A stretch of 10,104 nt of DNA from contig JBAYQE010000095.1 of assembly GCA_041677345.1 (NCBI GenBank), positions 1-10,104 on the forward strand, read 5' to 3'. The DNA comes from JALOAT01 sp041677345. Its GTDB lineage: Bacteria; Pseudomonadota; Gammaproteobacteria; Thiohalomonadales; Thiohalomonadaceae. The notes under the pieces are model-generated. The model saw only the letters and a program-made list of their open reading frames with translations, was not told where the DNA came from and did not search any database. Made by a program: the position numbers and the translations under genes. Positions 1 to 4,609 of the stretch are shown in pieces. Numbering within the stretch: the stretch's first letter is position 1; every line of letters starts with the position of its first letter.

Positions 1-305
1 GCCACGTCTATTGTGTTTCACCGGCGACTGCCCGGCGGGCAGGGCGTGTCGACGGCTAGCCCGTTGGATTTAGTGCTTCCGGTCCCGGGCCAGGACCTTG
101 GCACGATCTTGTGTAGATGACCTTCGCGTGTCCCTTGCGGGACACCGGGCGCACAAGCACACCCGGGCGAAGGGCTAGGCCTTAAGCGGCCAGAGCGTAG
201 TTGTCGTCGTTGGCAACTATGAGTTTGCAGATTGTTTTACGAGGTGATCTGCACCTCGGCATGCACCTAAGGCTTCGCGACCCACGTCGAAACCAGGTCG
301 CCCCC
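1..305 (-). ncRNA. ssrA: tmRNA (transfer-messenger RNA), 3' end cut by window edge
   Basis: tmRNA rescues ribosomes stalled on broken mRNAs: it enters like alanyl-tRNA, then supplies a short reading frame that adds a degradation tag. Read on the minus strand, the molecule starts GGGGGCGACC at 305, the 5' half of the acceptor stem. The conserved stretch GGTGCATGCCGAGG follows. Pseudoknot 1 is visible: stem CGAGGTG/CACCTCG (plus 240-258), whose loop CAGAT pairs with ATCTG (plus 228-232). The tag frame lies at 182-214, preceded by the conserved TAG (here CATAGTT) just before the resume codon. Further on is a perfect 7-bp hairpin with a GCAA loop (128-145). The 3' acceptor strand, T-arm and CCA lie outside the window; E. 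coli tmRNA is 363 nt, so roughly 50-60 nt are probably missing. It is a one-piece tmRNA, encoded next to its partner smpB on the same strand. Confidence 0.97.
182..214 (-). other. tmRNA tag-peptide reading frame (ANDDNYALAA)
   Basis: This is the internal mRNA-like frame of tmRNA. Read on the minus strand it is GCC AAC GAC GAC AAC TAC GCT CTG GCC GCT TAA, giving ANDDNYALAA; with the tRNA-borne alanine the added tag would be AANDDNYALAA. E. coli uses ANDENYALAA, so the only difference is Asp for Glu at the fourth coded residue. The C-terminal ALAA recognised by ClpXP and ClpAP is intact. The resume codon is GCC. Confidence 0.95.
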
Positions 306-317
306 TTGGTGAAACTT

Positions 318-346
318 TAGATATGGTAGCTGTTTGGGAGTTCCAA
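318..346 (-). promoter_or_regulatory. Predicted sigma-70 promoter of ssrA
   Basis: On the minus strand, TTGGAA (plus 341-346) and TATCTA (plus 318-323) are separated by exactly 17 bp. The -10 box ends 12 nt before the mature tmRNA 5' end at 305. This fits a precursor with a short 5' leader, which RNase P removes in E. coli. The boxes are close to but not at consensus. The call rests on position and spacing. Confidence 0.6.
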
Positions 347-470
347 CTCTAGCGGCGGGGGAGAAAAAGCTTGAACCACGGGGGACACGGGGAACACGGG
401 AAGGTCGAGGTTCGGCTTTTGCAGGAGGGCAGGCGGTGGGCGAACACGGCTGGGAGAGTCAGCGACCGCA

Positions 471-507
471 GCTGTCACGTAGCCGCTGCGCGACAACGTG
501 ACCTACG
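471..507 (-). repeat. REP-like GTAG-hairpin repeat, copy 1
   Basis: This 37-bp repeat matches copy 2 (532-568) at 34 of 37 positions in the same orientation. On the minus strand GTAG (with preceding C) is followed by a hairpin with arms GTCACGT (474-480) and ACGTGAC (496-502). The inner stem has one mismatch. A GTAG tetranucleotide 5' of an imperfect hairpin is the hallmark of REP sequences mobilised by RAYT (TnpA-REP) transposases. Assignment to that class is inference from form; no transposase is in the window. Confidence 0.65.
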
Positions 508-531
508 GGTTGGGGTGTTTGGCCTGCCTGC

Positions 532-568
532 GCTGTCACGTAGGCGCTGGGCGCCAACGTGACCTACG
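532..568 (-). repeat. REP-like GTAG-hairpin repeat, copy 2
   Basis: This is the second copy of the 37-bp repeat, with a cleaner hairpin. GTCACGT (535-541) pairs with ACGTGAC (557-563), then an A/A mismatch, then GGCGC (543-547) pairs with GCGCC (551-555) around a TGG loop. On the minus strand it is preceded by GTAG. The three differences from copy 1 all fall in or next to the inner stem; here that stem is perfect. Confidence 0.65.
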
Positions 569-617
569 CATGTCTTGCCCCCGTGTTCCCCGTGTCCCCC
601 GTGGTAACGCTTTTGAA

Positions 618-1094
618 TTAAGCCTGCCGCAGCAGCCGCTGTTTCTCGCGCTGCCAGTCGCGCTCGCGTTCGGTGGCGCGTTTGTCGTGGGCCTGCTTGC
701 CCTTGGCCAGGGCGACTTCGGCCTTGGCGCGGCCCTTGCTCCAGTAGAGGGCCGTGACCACCAGGGTGTAGCCCTTCCGCTCCACGGCGCCGATGAGGCG
801 ATTGAGTTGCTCGCGGTGCAGCAGCAGCTTGCGGGTGCGCTGGGGGTCGGGGTGGATGTGGGTGGAGGCGGTCTGCAGCGGGGTGATCAGGGCGCCCAGC
901 AGCCAGGCCTCGCCGTTCTTGATGATGACGTAGCTGTCCACCAGTTGCACGCGGCCGGCGCGCAGGCTCTTTACCTCCCAGCCCTCAAGCACCAAGCCGG
1001 CCTCGAAGCGGTCTTCGATGAAAAAGTCGTGGCGGACCTTCTTGTTGAGGGCGATGGTCCGCGACTCGCCCTTCTCGTGCTTGTTCTTCGCCAT
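618..1094 (-). CDS. smpB: SsrA-binding protein SmpB
   Basis: SmpB binds the tRNA-like domain of tmRNA and carries it into the A site of stalled ribosomes, its C-terminal tail filling the empty mRNA channel. The 158-residue product matches the family along its whole length (E. coli SmpB is 160). It opens with MAKNKHEKGE and IALNKKVRHDFFIEDRFEAG, continues with the oligonucleotide-binding core containing LEGWEVKSLRAGRVQLVDSY, and has a basic tail from about residue 130 (KGKQAHDKR...REWQ-type, here ERERDWQREKQRLL). It lies on the same strand as ssrA and upstream of it, the classic pairing. The ATG is the only sensible start, but no Shine-Dalgarno precedes it. A TATAAT lies 8 nt upstream, so the message may be leaderless. 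It is divergent from the NSS transporter gene. Confidence 0.97.
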   Translation of the reverse strand: MAKNKHEKGESRTIALNKKVRHDFFIEDRFEAGLVLEGWEVKSLRAGRVQLVDSYVIIKNGEAWLLGALITPLQTASTHIHPDPQRTRKLLLHREQLNRLIGAVERKGYTLVVTALYWSKGRAKAEVALAKGKQAHDKRATERERDWQREKQRLLRQA

Positions 1095-1102
1095 GGGCCG
1101 GC

Positions 1103-1108
1103 ATTATA
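1103..1108 (-). promoter_or_regulatory. Candidate smpB -10 box (TATAAT)
   Basis: A perfect TATAAT reads toward smpB, its last T 9 nt upstream of the A of the start codon. With usual -10 to +1 spacing, transcription would start about 2 nt before the ATG. No good -35 is seen at 16-18 bp; the nearest, TCAACC, is weak and 19 bp away. The match is perfect, but a chance occurrence cannot be excluded. Confidence 0.4.
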
Positions 1109-1129
1109 GGCGATGGGCCGGTGGTCCGG

Positions 1130-1158
1130 TTGAGGCATAAGGGGTTTTCGCGGACAAT
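1130..1158 (+). promoter_or_regulatory. Candidate promoter of the NSS transporter-ratA-rnfH run
   Basis: TTGAGG (1130-1135) and GACAAT (1153-1158) are 17 bp apart, each matching consensus at four of six positions. The predicted start, near 1165, lies about 17 nt upstream of the transporter ATG. This is a moderate match and the best I see in the 87-bp divergent gap with smpB. Confidence 0.4.
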
Positions 1159-1181
1159 CCCAGGCTTGCAAGGGGGGAACG

Positions 1182-2555
1182 ATGCCACACCGCGAACACA
1201 TCCACGGCCAGTGGTCGTCACGCTGGGCTTTCATCCTCGCCGCCACGGGCTCGGCGGTGGGCCTCGGCAACATCTGGAAATTCCCTTACATCACCGGCGA
1301 GAACGGCGGTGGTGCCTTCGTGCTGGTTTATCTCGGCTGCATCGCCCTCATCGGCATCCCCATCATGGTGGGTGAGATCATGCTCGGCCGGCGCGGGCGG
1401 CGCAGCCCCATCAATGCCATGCGCTACCTGGCCAGGGAGGAGGGTGTATCGCCCCACTGGCAGTTGCTCGGCTGGTGGGGCGTCCTCGCGGGCATTGTCA
1501 TCCTCTCCTTCTACAGCGTCATCGCGGGTTGGTCGTTGGCCTACGTGGTGCGCGGTGGTGGTGGCGCCTTCACCGGACTGGACGGGCCAGCGGCTCAGGG
1601 TATGTTCGGGTCGCTGGTGGCCGATCCCGAGCGTCTGCTGGCCTGGCACACCATCTTTGTGGTCATGACCGTGGTGGTGGTGTCCCGTGGGGTCGCGGCG
1701 GGGCTGGAGAAGGCGGTGCGCTTCATGATGCCCGCGCTGTTTTTGATCCTCCTCCTCCTGCTTGGCTATGCCATGAACACCGGGAGTTTCCTCGAGGGTG
1801 TCCGCTTCATGTTCCGCCCGGATTTTGGGCGGCTCACCATGGACGGGGTGCTCACCGCCATGGGGCACTCGTTCTTCACCCTGAGCCTCGGCATGGGCGC
1901 CATCATGGTCTACGGCTCCTATCTGCCGCGCCGCACCTCCATCGTAGGTACCACCGTACTCATTGCCGCGGCGGATACGCTGGTTGCCCTGCTTGCGGGA
2001 CTGGCGATCTTCCCCATCGTGTTCGCCAACGGCCTGCCGCCGGGTGCCGGGCCAGGCTTGGTATTCCAGACCTTGCCCATCGCCTTCGGCAACATGCCTG
2101 GCGGGAGTTTCTTCGGAACGCTGTTCTTCGTTCTTCTGGTTTTCGCTGCGTGGACCTCGGCCATATCCTTGGTGGAACCCGCCGTGGCCTGGCTGGTCGA
2201 GAATCACAACATCACCCGCGTGAACGCGGCTGCGTTCGCAGGTGGCTTGGGATGGCTGCTCGGGCTCGGTACCATCTTCTCCTTCAACCTGTGGTCCGAC
2301 GCCCCGTACCAGCTGTTCGGAAAGACCGTTTTCGACCTGTTAGACTATCTCGCCACCAACGTGATGCTGCCCCTGGGTGGGTTGCTCATCGCAGTATTCG
2401 CGGGCTGGTTCATGAGCCGCCGCTCCAGCGTCGAGGAACTGGGCATCGGCGATGCGGCCATATACCGTGGGTGGCGCTTCCTCATCCGTTACATCTCGCC
2501 GGTGCTGATCGCGCTCGTGTTCCTGCGACTCATCGGCGTCATCCAGTTCAACTGA
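1182..2555 (+). CDS. Sodium-dependent transporter, NSS (SLC6/SNF) family
   Basis: This inner-membrane protein should import an amino acid or related amine using the sodium gradient (LeuT fold). Its 457 residues are usual for bacterial NSS proteins. TM1 (about 15-36) carries the signature GSAVGLGNIWKFPY followed by GENGGGAFVLVYL. N30 lies in the sodium-binding unwound region, and K33 replaces the LeuT gate arginine. Y111 in TM3 aligns with the substrate-contacting tyrosine. TM6 (about 231-247) reads FFTLSLGMGAIMVYGSY. TM8 contains AAWTSAISLVEP, with T325/S326 at the Na2 site. D388 matches the partner of the extracellular gate. These equivalences are by motif alignment with LeuT, done by eye. 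The substrate cannot be told. The start follows a strong AAGGGGGG ribosome site. The stop is one base before ratA, so the two are probably co-transcribed and translationally coupled. Long open frames on the other strand and frame here are GC-rich shadows. Confidence 0.93.
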   Translation: MPHREHIHGQWSSRWAFILAATGSAVGLGNIWKFPYITGENGGGAFVLVYLGCIALIGIPIMVGEIMLGRRGRRSPINAMRYLAREEGVSPHWQLLGWWGVLAGIVILSFYSVIAGWSLAYVVRGGGGAFTGLDGPAAQGMFGSLVADPERLLAWHTIFVVMTVVVVSRGVAAGLEKAVRFMMPALFLILLLLLGYAMNTGSFLEGVRFMFRPDFGRLTMDGVLTAMGHSFFTLSLGMGAIMVYGSYLPRRTSIVGTTVLIAAADTLVALLAGLAIFPIVFANGLPPGAGPGLVFQTLPIAFGNMPGGSFFGTLFFVLLVFAAWTSAISLVEPAVAWLVENHNITRVNAAAFAGGLGWLLGLGTIFSFNLWSDAPYQLFGKTVFDLLDYLATNVMLPLGGLLIAVFAGWFMSRRSSVEELGIGDAAIYRGWRFLIRYISPVLIALVFLRLIGVIQFN

Positions 2556-2556
2556 C

Positions 2557-3000
2557 ATGTCCATCGTCCAGAAAAGCGCCATCGTCCCGTACACCGCGAG
2601 CGAGATGTTCCGGCTCGTCGACGACGTGGATGCCTACCCCCAATTCCTGCCGTGGTGCCGTAGCGCGCGCGTGCTCTCGCGTACCGAAGACGAGGTGCGT
2701 GCCACCGTAGAGATTGCCCACGGTGCTTTGCGCAAGTCCTTCACCACACACAATCGCCTGCAGCCCGGGAAGATGATTGAAATGCGCCTGGTGGAAGGCC
2801 CGTTTCGTCGCCTGGAAGGCTTCTGGCGCTTCGATGCCCTGGGGGAAAATGCGTGCAAAGTTTCGCTGGATCTGGAATTCGAGTTTTCCAGCCGCATCAT
2901 CAGCATGGCCCTCGGGCCGGTGTTCAGCCAGATCACCAGTACGTTCGTCGATTCCTTCCGCCGCCGCGCCGAGCAGGTGTACGGCACATCCAGAGGTTGA
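2557..3000 (+). CDS. ratA: RatA/YfjG family START-domain protein (Coq10-like)
   Basis: This 147-residue protein belongs to the SRPBCC/START superfamily (polyketide cyclase/Coq10-like) and has the expected length. It opens with KSAIVPYTASEMFRLVDDV and has YPQFLPWC at about 28-35. The middle has EMRLVEGPFRRLEGFWRF, and the C-terminal helix includes ITSTFVDSFRRRAEQVYG. In E. coli RatA was reported to block 70S ribosome formation, whereas its relatives (Coq10) bind ubiquinone; which role applies here is not visible, so the symbol denotes homology. There is no Shine-Dalgarno, and the ATG lies 1 nt after the transporter stop, suggesting coupled translation. rnfH follows after 4 nt. The order ratA-rnfH beside smpB is conserved in Gammaproteobacteria. 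Confidence 0.93.
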   Translation: MSIVQKSAIVPYTASEMFRLVDDVDAYPQFLPWCRSARVLSRTEDEVRATVEIAHGALRKSFTTHNRLQPGKMIEMRLVEGPFRRLEGFWRFDALGENACKVSLDLEFEFSSRIISMALGPVFSQITSTFVDSFRRRAEQVYGTSRG

Positions 3001-3004
3001 AGCC

Positions 3005-3349
3005 ATGACCGAACAGAACCCGAGCCGCTTCCAGGTGGAGGTGGCCTATGCCAAGCCGGAGAGGCAGTTCATCATCCCGGTGGAAGTGGAGTCGGGCATG
3101 ACCTTGCGTCACGCCATCGAGCGTTCGGGCCTGCTGGAAAAGTGTCCGGAAATCGAGTTGGCGAGCACCAAGGTCGGCGTGTTCGGCAAGTTGAGCAAGC
3201 TCGACAAGGAACTCCGCCCCAGGGATCGGGTGGAGATCTATCGGCCGCTCATCGCCGACCCGAAGGAAGTGCGCAAGCAGCGCAGCGCCGAAGGCAAGCG
3301 CATGAAAAAGGGCGGTGGCGACGTGGAATCGGCAGAGGGGGGCGAGTAG
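3005..3349 (+). CDS. rnfH: RnfH family protein (UPF0125, RatB/YfjF-like)
   Basis: This 114-residue protein has a ubiquitin-like beta-grasp fold typical of the RnfH/UPF0125 family. It has the family segments VEVAYAKPERQFIIPVEV near the N-terminus, GMTLRHAIERSGLL, then VGVFGKLSKLDKELRPRDRV and EIYRPLIADPKEVRKQRS. The tail is short, lysine- then glutamate/glycine-rich. The frame stays open upstream inside ratA, but the ATG at 3005 is the right start: AGAGG (2992-2996) lies 8 nt before it and the family homology begins just after it. The function is not firmly known; the name comes from a link to the Rnf complex in Rhodobacter, and an antitoxin role as RatB has been suggested but not generally supported. 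It is the last gene of the plus-strand run and is convergent with bamE. Confidence 0.93.
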   Translation: MTEQNPSRFQVEVAYAKPERQFIIPVEVESGMTLRHAIERSGLLEKCPEIELASTKVGVFGKLSKLDKELRPRDRVEIYRPLIADPKEVRKQRSAEGKRMKKGGGDVESAEGGE

Positions 3350-3451
3350 CCCTTCGTGCCGGCCAGGCGGTGACGGTCGCCGGCGGACCCCGCTTTCCGC
3401 GCGCCGTGACGCCAGGGTGCAGTCGTGGCTGTCCTGACGAAAGCGGCGGCG

Positions 3452-3467
3452 GCTGGCGCATGCCAGC
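3452..3467. other. Short perfect hairpin between convergent rnfH and bamE
   Basis: GCTGGC (3452-3457) and GCCAGC (3462-3467) form a 6-bp stem around GCAT. It lies in the 133-bp gap where rnfH and bamE transcripts converge. There is no T-tract on either side, so it is at best a weak pause or processing structure. I see nothing else of note in this gap. Confidence 0.3.
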
Positions 3468-3482
3468 GCTACCCGCCGGGGT

Positions 3483-3827
3483 TCAGTGCGAGACCAGCTC
3501 CAGGGCTTCGCGCTCCGTGGCCGGGATATCGCCCCTGTCTTCCACACGCACCAGCTTGCCGTCCGCGAAGTGCATGATCACGCGGTAGGTGTTCTTCAGT
3601 TCCCCTGCGGTTTCCAGCGAGTAAAAGTAGTCCCAGCGATCGGCATGGAAGGGATCGCGCACCAGCGGCGAGCCCAGCAGGAAACGCACCTGCTGCTGGT
3701 CCATACCGGGCTTCACCTGCGCCAGCCGTTCACGGGAAACAATGTTCCCCTGCTGGATGTCTATGCGGTGAGGGGTGCAGCCACCCAGCAGCGCGCCCAG
3801 GGTCAACAAGACGAGAATTCTTCGCAT
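3483..3827 (-). CDS. bamE: Outer membrane protein assembly factor BamE (OmlA/SmpA) lipoprotein
   Basis: BamE is a small lipoprotein of the BAM complex, which inserts beta-barrel proteins into the outer membrane. The 114-residue product (E. coli BamE is 113) begins with a lipoprotein signal, MRRILVLLTLGALLGGC. The lipobox is LGGC with acylated C17, and T18 follows, so no inner-membrane retention aspartate is present. The family core follows: RIDIQQGNIVSRERLAQVKPGM, then QVRFLLGSPLVRDPFHADRWDY and a beta-hairpin including FADGKLVRVED. No clear Shine-Dalgarno precedes the ATG. bamE is divergent from fur across 67 bp, as described for omlA-fur in Pseudomonas. Confidence 0.96.
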   Translation of the reverse strand: MRRILVLLTLGALLGGCTPHRIDIQQGNIVSRERLAQVKPGMDQQQVRFLLGSPLVRDPFHADRWDYFYSLETAGELKNTYRVIMHFADGKLVRVEDRGDIPATEREALELVSH

Positions 3828-3894
3828 TCAGTTTCGGCAGGAAAGGTTTTGCGAAATAATACGCGAACCCACCGCTGAAAGACACGGAACCGAG
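3828..3894. promoter_or_regulatory. Divergent bamE-fur promoter region
   Basis: This 67-bp gap must hold both start regions unless fur is read from elsewhere. It has one AT-rich patch, GAAATAATAC (3853-3862). AATAAT (3855-3860), 17 bp after TTTCGG (3832-3837), could serve fur; the same patch reads TATTAT toward bamE. The -35 elements are poor both ways. I find no convincing Fur box (GATAATGATAATCATTATC-like), so Fur autoregulation is not supported by eye. Confidence 0.35.
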
Positions 3895-4311
3895 ATGAGC
3901 AATGAAGAACTGCGCCGAGTGGGGCTCAAGGCCACCACGCCGCGCATCAAGATTCTGGAGTTCCTGGAGAAAAACCGGGACCGCCATATGTCCGCGGAGG
4001 ACGTGTACCGTGCCATGCTCGACGTCGGTGAGGACGTAGGCCTTGCCACGGTGTATCGCGTGCTCATGCAATTTGAACAGGCAGAGCTGGTCACGCGGCA
4101 CCATTTCGAGGGTGGCCACGCGGTATTCGAGCTCAACGAGGGCAACCATCACGACCATATCGTCTGCATCAAGTGCGGGCGCGTGGACGAATTCATGGAC
4201 GACACCATCGAGACGCGCCAGCACGCCATCGCCAAGCGCTTCGGCTATACCATCACTGACCACAGCCTGATCATCTACGGCATCTGCCCCGCGTGCCAGA
4301 AAAGGGTCTGA
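3895..4311 (+). CDS. fur: Ferric uptake regulator Fur
   Basis: Fur is a dimeric metal-sensing repressor that binds DNA when loaded with ferrous iron. The product has 138 residues, within the usual range. The N-terminal winged helix (about 1-80) contains GLKATTPRIKILEFLE and DVGLATVYRVLMQFEQAELV, the DNA-recognition part. The metal/dimerisation domain has HHDH at 85-88, followed by CIKC (C91, C94). A second CPAC (C131, C134) completes a structural zinc site. The presence of both CxxC pairs favours Fur over a Pseudomonas-type protein lacking them. The frame is open further upstream, but ATG 3895 fits the conserved start MSNEELRRVGLKATTPR. It is preceded by a weak GGA 7 nt away. The gene is single and followed by a repeat-filled gap. 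Confidence 0.96.
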   Translation: MSNEELRRVGLKATTPRIKILEFLEKNRDRHMSAEDVYRAMLDVGEDVGLATVYRVLMQFEQAELVTRHHFEGGHAVFELNEGNHHDHIVCIKCGRVDEFMDDTIETRQHAIAKRFGYTITDHSLIIYGICPACQKRV

Positions 4312-4396
4312 GTCGAACCCGACGAGGGCCGGCACCACCGACGGCGAGGTCCGACGCGCCCCAACCACGGACAAACCCATCGACGGCCATCCCCAC

Positions 4397-4485
4397 CTGT
4401 AGGAGCGGCCACCGGCCGCGATGGACCCGGGCACCGCAGGCTATCGCGGCCGATGTACCCTTCGGGCATAACGTCGTGCCTACAG
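4397..4485. repeat. REP-pair (REPIN-like) inverted repeat between fur and recN
   Basis: This 89-bp structure starts CTGTAGG (4397-4403) and ends CCTACAG (4479-4485), so a GTAG faces inward from each end. The left half has a GCGGCC/GGCCGC hairpin (4405-4419). Inside, GGCCGCGAT (4414-4422) is repeated inverted as ATCGCGGCC (4443-4451). The right half contains CCC-TTC-GGG (4458-4466). Two opposed GTAG-hairpin units are the form of REP doublets mobilised by RAYT transposases in Pseudomonas and relatives. The class assignment is inferred from structure. The rest of the 298-bp fur-recN gap holds no gene I can support. Confidence 0.7.
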
Positions 4486-4515
4486 AAAAAGGGTCCGTTT
4501 CCCAGTAGTCAAAGG

Positions 4516-4537
4516 CGCCGGAAGGTGAGCTCCGGCG
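4516..4537 (-). terminator. Weak candidate terminator hairpin downstream of recN
   Basis: CGCCGGA (4516-4522) and TCCGGCG (4531-4537) form a 7-bp GC-rich stem with an 8-nt loop, about 70 bp after the recN stop. On the minus strand it is followed only by CCTTTG, so the T-tract is poor. It could end recN or fur transcripts from either side, but the support is modest. Confidence 0.3.
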
Positions 4538-4609
4538 GCGTCGACCCGCTCTTACCCGATGTTCCACCCTTCCCGGGTCGTTGCGGGCTTCACTCCCCGC
4601 GTCCGTTTG

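Larger units (their letters stand above)
365..614. repeat. About 250-bp extragenic element with terminal inverted repeats
   Basis: The ssrA-smpB gap holds no credible gene. It is bounded by a perfect 26-bp inverted repeat, 375-400 against 580-605. With a small indel the arms extend to AAAAGC at 365-370 and GCTTTT at 609-614. Each arm is made of 9-bp units: CACGGGGGA (377-385), CACGGGGAA (386-394), then CACGGG (395-400). The interior carries two copies of a 37-bp palindromic repeat, listed separately. The right end lies only 3 bp beyond the smpB stop codon. I see no transposase and no obvious target-site duplication. It resembles a MITE-like or structured extragenic repeat. A T-run past the left arm (minus strand) means it might also end smpB transcription, but the 179-nt loop makes a classical terminator unlikely. 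Confidence 0.7.

Noticed and set aside
371..562. 63-residue plus-strand open frame in the ssrA-smpB gap
   Set aside because: It lies wholly inside the repeat element, covers the inverted-repeat arm and the palindromes, and has no ribosome site or recognisable protein motif.
471..568. CRISPR array
   Set aside because: There are only two repeats, each a near-complete palindrome with a GTAG tail, a single spacer and no cas genes.
498..1109. 203-residue plus-strand open frame opposite smpB
   Set aside because: It is antisense to a certain smpB gene; its Ala/Leu/Val-rich product is the usual shadow in GC-rich DNA.
1218..2207. 329-residue minus-strand open frame opposite the NSS transporter
   Set aside because: The product is rich in Gly, Glu, His and Arg without motif, and the transporter frame is supported by clear family signatures.
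1475..2710. 411-residue plus-strand open frame overlapping the transporter and ratA
   Set aside because: It is out of frame with two well-recognised genes and its Arg/His/Pro-rich product has no family features.
3828..3894. Fur box for autoregulation of fur
   Set aside because: The AT-rich patch GAAATAATAC does not show the inverted 6-1-6 or repeated NATWAT pattern well enough to call.
4486..4505. Possible recN terminator CCC plus TTTTT on the minus strand (GGG-N7-CCC then five T)
   Set aside because: The stem has only three base pairs, too weak for an intrinsic terminator.
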